From Takakia lepidozioides (lineage: Eukaryota; Streptophyta; Takakiopsida; Takakiales; Takakiaceae), in contig CM060731.1 in assembly GCA_030704615.1 (NCBI GenBank), forward strand, positions 47,554,001 to 47,618,000: a stretch of 64,000 nucleotides of DNA, given 5' to 3'. This document shows, one piece after another, positions 41,611-55,506 of the stretch. The notes under the pieces are model-generated. The model saw only the letters and a list, made by a program, of their open reading frames with translations. It had not been told where the DNA came from and did no database searches. A program made the position numbers and the translations under genes. Every line of letters starts with the position of its first letter. The stretch's first letter is position 1.

Positions 41611-44600
41611 TCACTTGCACGCTGTTAACAAGGAATTGACCACATGGATAACTAGCCTCAGGTTTGCAAGATCCCCCACAGCAGTTGTAGCCATTTGTCG
41701 ATGCAAGTTATTAAACAGTTGTTCCAAGAAAGGGCGCATGTGTGGCGCTAACACAGGGTCGTTGGGGTTTAGAGCCAATGCTGTCTCCCGGATCCATGCC
41801 AGTTTGTGTGCTGTGTCCTTGCCAAGATCACAGCCCAGCTGCTGCACTAGTGACAAAAGCACACCTTGGCTTAAGGGAAGAGGTACTGTAGAAAATAGTG
41901 GCACAGGGTCCACCTGCCACCAGTAGCAAACAAGAGTTAAGATCGAACCCAAGCCTAAACTTCACCAGACTTCCGAGCCATGAAGCAGCATGCCAGCCGC
42001 AGCCGACCACAGATTTTTAGCAAAAATCAAGGCCCAACTCTTCAACACACCCAGGTCTACAACTAACAAGACCTCTGGAAATTGCTGCAAAGAAACCATT
42101 GACCTGCTGCAAGAAGGTGGGCACTCCCATCAAGTCAGTCACAACTCACAAGGGAATCTTCTCTGAGGTCAGTAAGCAGACCTGATTGCACAGCCAGGAC
42201 ACAACTGCCACGTCACTGAGGGAGAGTGCTTTGTTAAAGGCCTCCTCTAGCTTGTGCTCTCCTAAAAGTCGTGTCAACTCAATGGTTGGGTCCAGGGACT
42301 CCTCCAAGTGTTGCAAAGATAGCACCTGTCAAATGATTGATTCATTTCCTGACAGTACATAGGCATTCTGCAATCTACATGCTTCACCTTACAAGTCATT
42401 CTCCCAGGTATGTGTATGATACAGCCAACTTCTCATATTCATCGACTTTCAAAGTTAATACTCGTTCTGCTTCAGACTTAAATACCAACCTTATCAGGTA
42501 GGCTGCCATTGCCCTGGTTGCCAATCATTGAGCTGCGCACCACATTTTCCCCTGCAGTCTCCACTAGAGCCACCAGCTTCCTCTGGCTATCCGCCAACTC
42601 ACCCTTCAATGAAGCTGCAAGAGATGCTGCTGATGCCACCGTATCCTGCACCACCACATATAAAAGGCCCAGTGCATGAGTACAGCATACACCTTGGTAT
42701 GTTTGATTGTTTCTGAGAAGAATCTATCCTCGTCCATTCTGATGGGGTCCAAATGTTGTCTCCAGGTTTAGAGTATCATTGAGACATCATATGTGCCTAC
42801 AAATATATGAATGTGAAGCCTAGAAGATGCGAGGAATTCAAACTCTGAAGATAGAGATAGACCAGCTGAGAAAGACCAGAGAGGGGAAGGAGGGGTGGAT
42901 GACCTGCAGAGTAGAGGCAAGGGCAGAGTGTGAAGTGGAAAACTGTTGCTGAGCATGTGAGGTGTGCTCAGCCATCCCCCGCTGGAAGGCAGAATCCACT
43001 TGCTCAAACATGGTTCGGCACGTGCGTTCAAATGCTGGGATGACCAAGTTCTCAAAGCCTCCACGCAATGCATCCTGCACCCACCATCACAAGCCTTTAA
43101 CACCTTAAACTGATCAACAATTTGACATTCTAAAAGGATGTCATCAAGACAAGAACTACTCGTAAGATCAGGCTGTATCACATTACAGAAATCACGATTA
43201 CCTGGAGTGCCTGCCTACCGACTGTCTGAAACTGGACTTGTAGCTGCCGGGTCACCATTGCCTCCAGCTTAGCTCCCAACGTTTTCTCCAATTGGGGTAA
43301 CACTTTCTCTGTGATGCCCTTCTGTGCAACACGCCCACCCACCCACCCACACCTGCTATTAGTTTGCATTGCCGAGATGTTGAACTGTTTACCTCAACCC
43401 AAGGTTCTACTCAGCGTAGATGGTGGCAAGTGACTTATGATAGGGCTAGTGGATAGAACAAACAGAAAGACACAATCGTCCGCCATACACGAAGGTGTGA
43501 GTTTCAAAGATAATCATCATAAGACATTCTCTGCCATTTGCTCTGGCATACCAGAGAGAATCAAATTTTCTCATGACGTTTGATCTGGCGGGGTGCCCAT
43601 TTCCTCCTGGAAAAAGAAAAAGAAGAGATACACATGGATGCACACTAAAAAAGACAAATGGATAGACAAAAAGCCTCGAAACAGCTTGATAACTACCTGG
43701 AATGCTTCAGTAACAGTTGCCAAGATTGCTTTCTGAAGAGGGGGCAGAACTGCCTGAGCAACAGCAGGGCCAATGGCCACAAACTCCTTCCTGAACCCAC
43801 GCTCCAGGGCAGTGGGTATATCCTTGCTCATGAAATTGGTCAGGAGTGTAGTGACCTGTTGCACTCTTTCACGCTCCATCTTGTCTCTCTTTGCGTTCTC
43901 CTCCGCCAGCCGTGCCCACATTGCATCCACATGAGCTTTGAGAACTTTTTCCATTCTCTGGCCCAGTGCACCTTCAAAGTAGTCAAACAAGAATTATGAT
44001 ACAAGACAAGATCATCATAACTGATTATGGACAACCAAATATGACATGTTCAGGAGTGTTAACGAGTAGTTTTCAAAGAAGCATCTAGTCCCCACCCACT
44101 AACTCAAGGCGAATGTCATGTCACACAAAGCCCAGCCTTCAGTGCGAAATTCCTACCTTAGCAACGAGTCAAGTTCCTTCAGTCATTTAATTTTACAGAA
44201 GGATAGCTCAAAACAACACCAGGTACAGTATCCATAGGATTGAAGCATACTTTCCATCCGTTTGCCCTCCTTAGCAACTGGCACTGCCACCATCACAGTC
44301 ATCTGCTTTTGCAATTCCTTCTGCATTGTAACCAACTGAAGCCACCCAATCCAACCACAATCAAATGTGGACTTAAAAGTCATTTTTCAACAGATTAACG
44401 CTTCAATAAACCCTTGATGACCTTTACTATCAGGGCACTAAATTGCTACTTCATCTTCCTTCATACCAGCTACCTACAACCTAAACCAGAAAATCCAAAC
44501 ATACAAACTACACAGTAGTATGAAAAGTGGGAGTAAAACCTTTAGCCTCATCCATTGATACAATAGGAGGCTCCACCAAGTGAGATTCCAGGACAACACT

Positions 44601-47600
44601 GGATGACTCCAGCTATTGAAGCCAGAAAGAGGTTTTTGAGAAAATGCACACGAGTACATTGTTTGCCAGCCTTGTGGCCATAGATCCTGCACACAGTTTT
44701 GGAGGAACAAGAGGGAACAGACACTAACTTTGGGAGGGCTCACTCCAGTAGTGGGACATCCCTTGGACTAAATAATTGGTTGGGGCTTTCCAGATTTCCT
44801 CTAGAAAGCCCTACACACAAGCATCAATCTGCTGTGTGTGAGCTGCCGAGCAATTAGACCTCAACAGGGCCAGGGCTTTAGGCTCAGCCTTGCGATTTTG
44901 AGAGTTGGTAAACAGAGGTGCAGAGCTTATGTTCTTGATGGTCCTGAAGAGGGTCGCGCTCTGATGAGAATGACCTGGACATCGTATCAGAAATATTGCC
45001 TTTGGGCCGCCCACACATCTGGCATTGACAATCTCCCTTTCCTCTCGACATCTGTTATTTGTTCAAAGGGTAGACTCCCCACCCTGATTTTACATTTCAG
45101 TCTAGTGCGGAGGGTAGGTAGGCCCTTCATATCATCCTTCAGGTCCTCATCCATGTTAAACTGGAAACAAGTTCAGGGAAGTTTTATGCATATTTTTGTT
45201 GTTAGAGAGGGGGAGAGAGCTGCAAACCTGGTTCAGTGCCTCCTGCATTGAAGTCACCTGCTCAGCCAAACCAGAGTCCCTGGGAGCCACATTCACACCA
45301 GAGGAAGTCTCCCCGTCTCGTGTCACCGCCGTGGCAGGGGCTGGACTGACTGGCATCTGTACCGGAGAGGGCAGTGGCACAGTCCCTGCCCCAACCCCAC
45401 CACTGTTGGTCTTATTTTTATTCTTCTTGCCTCTTATGACTGCCGATGCCAGAGGAGGAGCACTGGGGGTACCCCCACCTAATTCCTCAAGCTTTGAAGA
45501 GATATCCCTCAGCTGATCTTGCACATCATCCAGTGGCACACTCAGGGGCCGCTCCCTCTCTTCTAGGATTCCTCCCTGTTCCGCATGCTGGATGTCCTCA
45601 CTTATGCTAACTTCTGGAAGTGTAGGCACACTTTCGTTGTGAGATACTGACTGTTTGTCCGTGCCCTCAGTATTAGCACCAAGTAAAAGGGACTCAATAG
45701 GTTCCAACAGAGAAGAAACCAAACCATTCTCTGCAGCAGCTTCCATGTCAATATTCAGAGTCTCTGATTGGACAATTTCTTTCTCTGTGACAACTGTCAG
45801 ATCAGTGGTTTTCATACTCTCTACATCTGGGCCTGGTCTTGCAACTTCTGGCCATTCATCTGCAATGATGGGGTCCTGGGCAGCACTGGGGGGGATACCA
45901 TCCACTTCAGATGCCCTGGAGCGAGCTGCAAGGGACATAAGCTCTGAAGGGCTTATCAAGCGGGGAGCACGTGTACCACTGTGTTGTTGTGTAGAGTTCG
46001 GACTGGTGGCCCCTAAAGACCCTTCCCTCTCCTCTCTCTCAAGCTTGTCCTCTCCCAGAGAGTTGATGATGGAGGATGAGTGCATGGTTTCACCAGTAAC
46101 CACTTCAGTAGGTCCTGCAGCTGACACAGCAGCTTGCCTGCTCTCCACAGCCTCCTCTGATTTCTCAGGCTTTTCCCTGGCAAGCCCAACAGACACTGGA
46201 ACATATTGCAGGTCAGAAGGTTTTGCTGGGCTCCTTGATCGCGATCGTCTCTTGGAAGGTGGTGTGGGAGGCTTTGCGACATTTGTCGCTGATGGTAACT
46301 CCGGGGCAACCTGCAGCCTAGTAACAGGTTGACTGACAGGGACAGTCGCCGGTTGAGTTACACGTTCACTTGCTGCTGGAGAGGCTTGAGATGACTGCTT
46401 ACCTCCACCATCTGGTACTGCAGTAGTCAATTTGGTAGCTTCAGTTACTTTCGTCGACTCTGCTGTAATCTGTGTTACGCTTCGATGGCCCACATCTACT
46501 GGGCTTCCAAATCCTTGGGCAAGGCTGGCCGGACGAGGTGGAACACTCACACTCGGACCCACTGACGATAAACTACTTACTCCAGTTACCATCGTATTCA
46601 CTATGGTCTTGTAACTCACATTCGTCTTTTCAACAGGCGTAAATGCAGACTGCATGGGGGTAGCAAGTGCCTGTGACCCTGTCAAGCCTTTCTCAAGATT
46701 AGAGGGAGCTTCTGAGATTGATTCTTCAATGGGGGGAGGCAAGCACTGTGACATATCCAGTGCGTACTGCTGGATAGCTTGTGTTTGAACACAGTATAGT
46801 TGCACAGTGCCTTCACCACCTTCAGTTACTGTCTCCTCTGTGGCAGTGAGGCTAAGAATTGGCATTGTCACAGAAAATTCAGCCAAATAATCCATTCGGG
46901 CAGCAGCCAGGTTGGGTCCAAACTCTACATGTATTGCATAGATTGCATTTCTCTTAGCATTTGCCAACAAGATAAGGCTTGCCCGGGAGGCTACAACCAC
47001 CTGGTTAAAAAATGCAGTTTCTAGCTTGCCTTCAGCAGCAGAGCTCTGAAACTCCAGGGTTTGGATGCATTGCCAAATTCCAGAGCCAGATTTTAAAGGT
47101 GAATCTTCTGTGCTGCTTGGCGCCCAAAGCTTCAGCTCCCGATTCAGGGGACCCTGCAGCGAAAATTAGCCAGACCACTTCCAATTTAGACAAGCCCTTT
47201 TTTAAGCATATTAATGTCAGAAGATTGGCGCTGTCAGTTTGTGGAGACAGTGCAATGACTTGGCCAAATATCATTGGTCTTGGGTAATTAAGATGGGCGC
47301 TGTCGGTTTGTGGAGAAAGTGCAATGACTTGGCCAAATATCTAATTTGTTCTAATCAGGTACTTGCAACCTACAATGAGAGAACAGAAAGTCAGTAAAAA
47401 ATAATGGAAGTAGCGAGATAAAGTTTAGTTACCGCAGTGAGTAGGAAATGACGATCAGGGCTACGGGGCGCAGATAAAAAGGCCACCGCACCTACACTCT
47501 CTCCTCCATGCGGAACAACAACTGACAAAGGGCTAGTCTTCTTGTCTCCCCATATCCGGACCTGTTTGACAGAATCACCATCCATGTCACAAATGCAGTT

Positions 47601-50600
47601 AACGTCACATCATACCAGTTCTGGACTCCATAAACTTCAAAAGTAGACCCCAAAGTGCATGCTTCATCCAATAATGAACCTAAGGTCCTCCGACCCACTG
47701 ATTTGCAATCACAATCTTCCCACTGGTCATTATCAAATGAGACACATCATCGGTTTAAGTGTCATCATAACTAAATGCATCTACCATGCCAGTCTAACAT
47801 CTCATTTGATAGACAAATGGAAATTTTAAATTTGCATGTACATGGAAAAGCTAGTACGTAATATGAAGCTCAAATAATTCAAATGGGTGGATTCACCCAG
47901 GCATTTCCAATACAGTTCAAAAACTGATCAAGCAGTGCGTTTGCCATATATCGTATAGGGCACCCGAAACATCCTCACCTAGTTTCCAAAGCTAAGAGTG
48001 CCTGTCCTAGGCTAAATAAAGGAACATGCCCTGAAGCTTCCACATTCCATTCAAAGGTAAATGTAGACACCATAGGTAGAAAATGACACACCCATTCGAC
48101 GCACATTGGGCAACAAGCCTAACGTGTTTAAGCAGATAAATGTAGACAGATAAGTGTGAAAGAGCAGGGAGGAAAGACAAACCGTTCCATCCTGCGAGGC
48201 TGATGCAAGGCGAGTAGAAACAAAAGGGGGAATTGCTAGGTCATTGACATTCGCATCATGAACCCCCACCACATACACCCCCTCTATTGGACTCTCCACA
48301 CGACACACCAGGGGTTGGTCTCCATTGAAACCCCCCGAGGGAGCCACGAGTCGCACATCTTTAACATCAATAGTCAACACAAACGTCCCAATGGCCACAA
48401 CCAGGAAATCCTGCATGCAAAATATATCCCAAAACTGGTCAACTGGGCCAGAATCCATAAAACACTCTCTCCTCAGCCACACTCCAGAGACTGTGTACCT
48501 CTCACAGTTTTCACCAGTGGAGCTGTCTGCGCATAGACCAAAAATTCTGGAGCCCCTAGTTCTTGAGAGATGCAACCCACAATTCATTACAATCATGCTC
48601 AGAATTTGTTACCCCACATATGGCCTTGTCCCGCAGCATTCTAGCCACGAGCCCCACAGATACCAACTGTCCCCAAGCACACAGACCCACCTACGCAAGC
48701 AGGCCCTGAATGCACAAGTGCCAGAGCAGAGACGTTGAATGGTTTGTGGGCCAAAGTTCACCAAGTGAAAGGCACTGGCAGAGATCTGAGAGTATCTACA
48801 CCAAAGGAATGGTACTCAAACTTGACAACAACAAGTCAGAAAAGAGAAGAAACCTCAGGTCAACCAGGAACTAATCAATTTCAGGGAGGAAGACCTGCAA
48901 ATGAGAATGCCAGCAAAGGCGGGGATGACAAGTCTCCCAATCGCCAACAACTTGCAGGGCCACCACAATCTGCTCTGTAATTTGCACTTTGCCATCATCT
49001 CCATGACCCTCCACTATCTTTCGGATGATAATCCGTCCATCGGTGCTTGCACTGCCATGTACCCAAAAAAGAACAGACTTGCATTAAGTTGAGACAGTGC
49101 TGCAGCTGTGCAGAGAACAGATAAGCAGCTGTATGAATGCAACTATGTGCAATATTCTTATGGGAGTGTAACTGTAAGCCTGTAACCAAGGTCTCAAGCA
49201 GCTGTGTTCTCTAATCAAGCAATGTCTTTAGTAGATTGAGTGATAATAGCACCTAAATGCATCCTGCTAACCCACAGTTAGTGGGAACTTTTGCTTCAAT
49301 CATATGCAGAGAGCATCTCTCACCCAAAGTTTCTTGGATTAAAATCCTGTTGAGAACAGGATGGGAACAATGTTCATACCAAATACTAGAAAGTGCATTC
49401 ACCTTGCCAGTAGATGCACATCCTCCGCAAAAAAAGCCATATCGGTCACCCTCTGTCACAGGATGAATTAATACATCAAAATGCGCACTCCGCAGAGGAG
49501 CAGCAACAAGCAAGAGAATTGCTAGGAATGCTCACCATGCTCCTTGCCCTCTAAAAACACAGCATAGAGTCCAAGCCAAAGAAAGCTGCGTGTGCATGTG
49601 AGTGAGAGACAAAGAAGAAAGAAACTTTACAACATCCATAGGGGGCCCGAGGGCCCATGGGACAAAGTAGAAGAACAACAAATCACTGTCATCAATCCCC
49701 AAAGATCAGAGAAAGAGAGAGAGAGAAAGAAGACACAGACAAAGACAGAGCCACAGAGAAAGAACTTGAGAGCTACAGGGTGCACCTGGGTATGGCCGCG
49801 AAGGAGGGCTCGCAACGCTGTGTTGATGTTGAGGATGCGAATGGTGCCTGCTCGCAGCCCTCGCAACCCATAGCAGATGTATCTTCTGTTCACTGCAATC
49901 TGCCTCCCAACTACTAGCACTGGATCTGATCCATATACTGTGATCGGGCTAACTTCTAACTGTGGTTGTACCTCCCCAGGCTTGCGTACATCTACATCGT
50001 ATACAATATGTTCTCCCCTCAAATGCCGACCCCTTGGGAGCTTGCTACTGGGTAGCCTTCCTGAAGTAGAAGACGGTGCCAGGTTGATTGAAGGGGCAGT
50101 GGGCAATGCTGGGGCTATGGCAGGCGGAGGAACAGAGACCTCTGAGCCACTGACATGAGAAACTTCAGCATGATTCAGGGAAGAAGGAGGCAGCTTGGGG
50201 GAGCTTTGGGGAGATCCTGACCGAGAAGAAAGAGTCCCATCCTCATTTCCATTAACTTCACCTGCAGAATGTGTGGTCAATAGAGCCATAAGGCGAGCCC
50301 CATCCAATGTTGAGGCTGGGCTTGGGCCACTGACTTGTGGTATGGAAGACATAGGGGGAGATGAATGGGGGAGGTTGGTGTGCGGGAGACTGGAGACAAG
50401 AGCCCCTTGGGAGAAGGGTGAAGGTGACTGCTGATTGAAGGGAGGAGACGGATAAGAGGGGGGATGGGGTCCATGCTCCTGAGGATAATGTATGTAAGGG
50501 TGGTACATTGAGGAGGTTGGCGGCTGAGGTGGTGACCTAGGGAACAAGTAAGAGGAGCCTGGTGGAGTGGGAAACGAGTTTGAGTTCGGAGGGAAATTGC

Positions 50601-50772
50601 TTGTTGAAGGGAAGCTGTTAGGGGGGTACTGGGAGTGAGAAGGCTGGTGGTGGAAGGGGTTGGAAGATGGAGGTTGGTACCCACTTGACTGAGGGGGATA
50701 TGGACTTGGAGGCGGCACTGCCTTGAAAAAGTTATGGATATCAAAACCCCCCGAGGGCCCTGTTGCTCCCAT
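41611..50772 (-). CDS. VCS: VARICOSE/EDC4-type mRNA-decapping scaffold, 13 coding exons, 1,576 residues
   Basis: Exons (minus): 50772-49786, 49452-49403, 49051-48895, 48410-48183, 47561-47433, 47153-45228, 44335-44251, 43971-43697, 43321-43202, 43074-42904, 42645-42490, 42325-42182, 41913-41611. All introns (127-892 bp) are GT-AG and the exons join in frame. Residues 1-240 are Pro/Ser-rich; 250-570 form the WD40 domain ([27 protein letters not shown]); 600-1130 are a disordered linker with an R-S-R-S-R-S-P block near 820; 1140-1576 form the helical C-terminus ending [11 protein letters not shown]. This matches plant VARICOSE, the human EDC4 counterpart, which bridges DCP1 and DCP2 in cytoplasmic P-bodies to promote mRNA decapping. 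Length is like the family. A LINE fragment sits in intron 6. No lesion is visible; it looks functional. Confidence 0.95.
44820..45190 (-). mobile_element. LINE C-terminal zinc-knuckle fragment in VARICOSE intron 6
   Basis: In two frames on the minus strand: K-T-S-L-N-L-F-P-V near 45,180, then C-Q-C-Q-M-C-G ... R-C-P-G-H-S-H-Q-S, then P-L-F-T-N ... [11 protein letters not shown]. This is the C-x-C-x2-C...H...C terminal zinc motif of a LINE ORF2-like protein. The same family occurs at 59,932-60,290. Same strand as the host gene. Multiple stops. Confidence 0.7.
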
Positions 50773-51380
50773 TATATTCGGGAATCCAACAATCTTTGAT
50801 GCCTCCTAATTTTCCTTTCTGCACACACACAAGTTCAAAGTGCTCAATATAGAGTTCACAACAAACACACTATGACTAGGCATCAAGGGGGAGGATGGCA
50901 CCAAAAGCTCCCAAGAGATTGAAAATACTTGCAGAAACCACTTAAGGAACAGCTGCGCAAAGGGAGGCAAGAAGACCTAATCACATGCCCTGGTTTGAGT
51001 GCCATATACTTTCAGATGAAACTCAGTATTCCGGACTCAAGCCAGAAACCTAGCTCGAAAGGAGAGATAACGGGAAAGTAAAAGAAAGGACTTGCAAACC
51101 CTAAAAAGTAAGAGAAAAAGGTTCTACTCGTTGACTGATAGTCTCTGCAATGGATCTGAGACACCCTGAGTGCACAGTCCCCTGAAGATAATCACTCTCC
51201 AAAAGCTGGTCATAGAGTTTAATCCACTAAGATAGAAACCAAATCTAAAACTACTGTTGCGTATGCCCCCAGGAGACAAGCTGGTTACAAAGGGCTGGGT
51301 ATTAATTTTAGGTGCGGACATGGACATTGTAACAGAAGGCAGGATGTCGGTTCTAGCACAAGATACACAAAGACACAAAG
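50773..51380 (-). other. Probable 5' UTR or promoter region of VARICOSE
   Basis: No coding frame extends VARICOSE upstream of ATG 50772, which opens [11 protein letters not shown] 5' UTR intron is possible but cannot be placed. The rest is AT-rich without domain-bearing ORFs. Confidence 0.35.
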
Positions 51381-52330
51381 ACAGACGGATAGACGCGAAA
51401 GTTATAAATTTTGTCCAGAGTTTACTGACTTATCGAAGCATTATTTGTTCTAAACTCTTCCTGCCTTCTTATCCATATATCGCACCAAATATAATAATTT
51501 CACGACAAGAAAATATCCAACACCGTATGAAACACAAAATGAGAACATGCACAAGCAAAAACTTTCTATCTTATCGTTTCTAGCGTCTTCTTCTGCTAAA
51601 TCCAAACCCAGCGGGTAGAAGTGCCTCACCACCACATATACACTGCAACTACATTGACTAATCTCATATGTCATCAAACAATGGTCACCTAACATGGCCC
51701 TGCATACGAATTGATTCAAAGAGTATCAAACCCTAAATCAGTGCGAAAATATAGGGGAACCTAGAGTATGTAAACTACGAATTTAGTCACTCGCTGGTTT
51801 TCACCTACCAAATCCCGAAGGTAGCCCCCTCACAGCAACAAACCGTGCAAAACAAACAAATACCCCCTTTGCAAGAAATTGATGTAGTCCAAGGGTAAAA
51901 CATCATGAAATTGCACCCAAGATACTAAATAACGAAGCTTGAGCTAGCGCACCAAGAGCTACCAAAGCCTCACAACTCTCTGCCATCCGCAAGCAGCACA
52001 TATAACAGCCATGTTCCACACAGTCCACTACAAACTTCTCACTCCATTCAAAGCTCATTCAACGACCATGCAGGCTTGTGAACCTCACAGTAAGGAAGCC
52101 CTTGCCTGGTCGCAAGCGTGACGAGCTAGCCCTGAGCAGCTTAGCGCTATCGACCTGCTCTCTCGCAGGCTGATGAAGACGACGGCCCGAGGGATCCAGC
52201 AGGACCCTGCTTCTTGTGACCTGCGCACGGTTCGAACCCCGCTGCGCACACGTCCCAGAACGAAAATCAACCATCCACCATGCAGCCATAGTTCTCATCC
52301 TCGGAGGACTGAGTCCAACCGTCACCCCCA
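51381..52330. other. No supportable gene
   Basis: No ORF with a domain. Contains a B-box-like palindrome GGTTCGAACC near 52,228 without a convincing A-box partner (see rejected items). Confidence 0.45.
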
Positions 52331-52628
52331 GAATCTGAGGGTCCCGGACCAACTTGTCGCTCCTACGGAGGCGACAGTCTTTTATCTATTTAATTTATGG
52401 TCGGAAATAATATTTGACATGTTGTGGGTCCCACCCGCAGAGCCGACCTACTTACCATCGGATATGATGTATGGTTATTTCGTTACTTCCAACGTTGTGC
52501 AGGTAGTGCCTTTGAACCCGCTCGGGTAGTGGTTTTTTTCTAGAGCCAAGTCGGGTTTTTGAAATTCCTCGTGGTTTCCCCCACGAGGTTATTTTTTCCT
52601 CGTTCGCTTATGTATTCCCAATTTTGTG

Positions 52629-52690
52629 AAAATAAAGTTTCCAGGGCCTCAGCCCCTGTTAAAAATAACATAAAATAAAATAAAATTGGG
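52629..52690 (+). mobile_element. LINE 3' terminus with TAAAA tail (copy 1)
   Basis: The segment aataaagtttccagggcctc is followed by cagcccctgtt and an A-rich (TAAAA-type) tail. It matches the tails at about 55,510-55,560 and 56,869-56,918. The stretch from about 52,330 is probably LINE 3' UTR; no LINE ORF is recognisable upstream. Confidence 0.6.
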
Positions 52691-54402
52691 AATTCCGGGT
52701 TCGGACGTCAATTGATTAAATAATTAGAAAAGAATAATTGGAAATTAAATAATATTTGGCTAGAAAAAAACTAAATCCTAATGGCAATTTTTATTTTAGG
52801 ACATTTTCTTTCAAGATCGGATGTACCATACGTTTATATGGCTCCTTCACAAATTATATACATGATGACACAAGAAGGTTTGTGAACAACTGGTTGAGTG
52901 AGGGGGAGGATGTGAGTGCTCCACTGAGAGGCTGGGGACTTAGCCATTTCGTGATGGTCCCGACTCAAAGAGAACCTCGGATGCCTCCTCCCCTTATCGT
53001 CATGCTTGTCCTCTTGGTGACTTCTCTCTCCACCTTGTAACGAAAGCTTGTCTCTCGTCCCTCTCACCCACTTCATTTTATCTTCATCATGTTTCCTGCA
53101 AGATATTGATGTTTAGCCGTCACGATATTTATGACTATTTCTGTTGTTGTGTGTAATCTGCAAGCTGTCAGAATGGTATTGGTGCATGCCAACTCATAAG
53201 CCTACGAACTACATGACAAGTGCTCAGTATCGATGTGGGCTTGATCGAAAAGTGATTATAGCGTAGTCAATTTAGAGAGGTGGCGGTGCTCTTTCCTCTC
53301 GATCGCTCATCTACCAAAACTTTGTGCCGCCTTTGTCTCACCCTCCGCTCTGTTCTCCTGCTCTTCTTATTCTCTTCTCTCTCATATGTGCTCTCTTACA
53401 ACAACTTCTGATAAATTTGGTTGTTTGATACTGATGGCTTCCATCGTATCAGTTGTGCCCTCTTCGCGAAACCACAAGGATGAGCTTAGGCGTCCGGTCA
53501 GAGACCATAGAGATTACAAGGGAAGATTCGGAAATGCAAACAGAAGAGGTTCCCATGCATGCCCTGGGCTGTTGGGCTCTGGTCCCCGTTTTTTTTTCTT
53601 CACCCAACAGAGCTCTTTATGTTTGGAGTGAAGACGCGGGAGTTAGGGAAGAGTCCCAACCCATACTGAACCTTGATATGGATATTATTTAGGCTCAGAC
53701 CCGGGCTTTGGTTGAGCAAGGCATCCTGATTTACTTCCCAGGATGAGCTCGCGACCGGCATTTTGCGCGTAAATGGGCGTTGGAACACTTGGATGCTGAG
53801 GGAGGACACACTTCTCAATTTTGTCTTGCTCTTGGTTGTAGCTTCTTCTCTATTATGTTTAACTCTGCTGAAATTGTTGCTAAAGCCTTGAAGTTCAATG
53901 CGAGGCGCTCCAGGATGACTAAAGAGGCATGATCTTTTTTTTGCCTACGATGTTAAAATGGGATTTTCTTTGCTTAATCCCCCTCTCTATGGATCGGAAA
54001 TGTTCTCACGAATGGAGGCATTTGGATGATGGCCTGGCTATTCGGAAAGATGTATGGTAAAAAATCGTGCAGCTAAGATAGTGGGTTTTTGTGGAGAATT
54101 GTAAATAGAATTATGTCTGTCACCCACTTCTTTGCTCTGCTTAGGTTAAAGAAACTATGGAACACTTATTCGTTTCCTGCCCCTTGTTTCTTATTGTCTT
54201 GGATAGAGTTGATTTTTTTCATGGCACCTAGGGAGGGAGACTTTTCCTAGGCATCCCTGATCTCTTGTTAGACTTCTCAACGTTCATAAATGAACTCTAT
54301 GGTCTGATTGCCCGATTTGGGCAGCACTCCATGCACATGTCTTGTGACATATCTGGAAAATGTGATGCTCATATCTGTTTGAATGCATGATGCCCCATGT
54401 TA

Positions 54403-54868
54403 GGGCCGGGTCCATGGGCACTCCCAAACGCCCCCCCAAGCAAGCGCCCCTGGGAGGGAATCGCCCCTTAAAAATGAGAAGGGGTGGTTCTATGGACAAC
54501 TTTCCATTCACCCCTCTAGAAATCTTTGGCACCAATTGTTGTGGGCCCATGACATAGTAAATGAACAATTAATATAAGTTTGGGTGAAAATATCAAAAAT
54601 CATTGCCTCCCCTAAAATTGAACTTAAGTTTGGATGGAAATAAATGTATTCTGCGGGGCCCGCTGTAGGAAAAGACAAAGGTGTCACTTAGGGGCGGCGT
54701 GAAATTCGATCGCCCTTTGTGAAGGGACGGTTTTTCTACGCCCCTTACCAAGGGGCGATTCCGTGGGGGCGCCCCTAAGGGTATATGCTATTTGCACCAA
54801 TAGCGCCTCACTAATCCTGGGGGCGATTCTTGGGGGGGGCGCTTGCAGCTGCCCATAGAACCCGGCTC
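54403..54868. mobile_element. Tourist/PIF-Harbinger-type MITE, 466 bp
   Basis: The left end reads GGGCCGGGTCCATGGGCA (54403-54420). The right end (54850-54868), reverse-complemented, reads GAGCCGGGTTCTATGGGCA. TTA flanks both ends (54400-54402 and 54869-54871), the 3-bp target duplication of PIF/Harbinger. About 60 bp of subterminal similarity (GCGCCCC-rich) extends inward. No ORF, so non-autonomous. Removing it plus one TTA restores a continuous LINE frame across the site. Confidence 0.88.
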
Positions 54869-55351
54869 TTAGAGTGATTTACTCAAAGCTCATTCAAACT
54901 TGCAGTCTGAAGCTCGAAATGGTGGTTGCAACTTTTCACAAATGGGCAGAGGATAGGAGACCGCTCGCTTTGACTCGACTTAGGAAAAAGGAGGCATCTT
55001 CTGCACCAAAATTGCCGAACTCCGGGTTACGTGAAGCAACACCTTCCCTGCATGCTAGGAGTTCACATAGTGCAAAGTTTTTCCCTCTTGATGAGGTCAA
55101 TTGGCGCCATAGACGCAGCGTTAGGAAAACTAGATCTAGGGTTTCATCTCCTTTTCGAACCTTACAAGAGGAAGCGCGGGAGCTTCTAACTTCCTTCCAT
55201 TCTTGTCTTTTAGTTTCTTCAATAGGTCCTACCCTTGAGAACTCTAGTTACTGAGCAGTGTCTCATCTATTGGTCTGCATGGCTCTCCCACACATGTTAG
55301 TTTTCCTTGTTGATCAATCTTTTTATTTTTGGCTCTCTTGTAGAGAGAGAC

Positions 55352-55506
55352 TTTGCAACATGTTGAAGTCAACGGAGAAAATGTGGTCAAAGACCTTACA
55401 CCGTATCAAGGCTCAGTTGGTGTATTTGTGCTGAGTCATGCCCCTCACCCTTACCTCTCTTATGTTTTGCCAAAGCAAGAGAGCCCATCGCCGTTTTAGG
55501 CTTGTT
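55352..55506 (+). repeat. LINE 3' UTR repeat, copy 1
   Basis: About 150 bp is shared with 58381-58527 in the same orientation, including caacatgtt-aagtcaacgg and gcccatcgccgttttaggct. Confidence 0.85.

Noticed and set aside
45655-46332. 225-codon plus-strand ORF
   Set aside because: Antisense shadow of VARICOSE exon 6, a Ser/Thr-rich linker that leaves the opposite strand open.
52200-52260. tRNA or SINE-like B-box (GGTTCGAACC) near 52,228
   Set aside because: The motif is palindromic and I could find no A-box or foldable cloverleaf on either strand.
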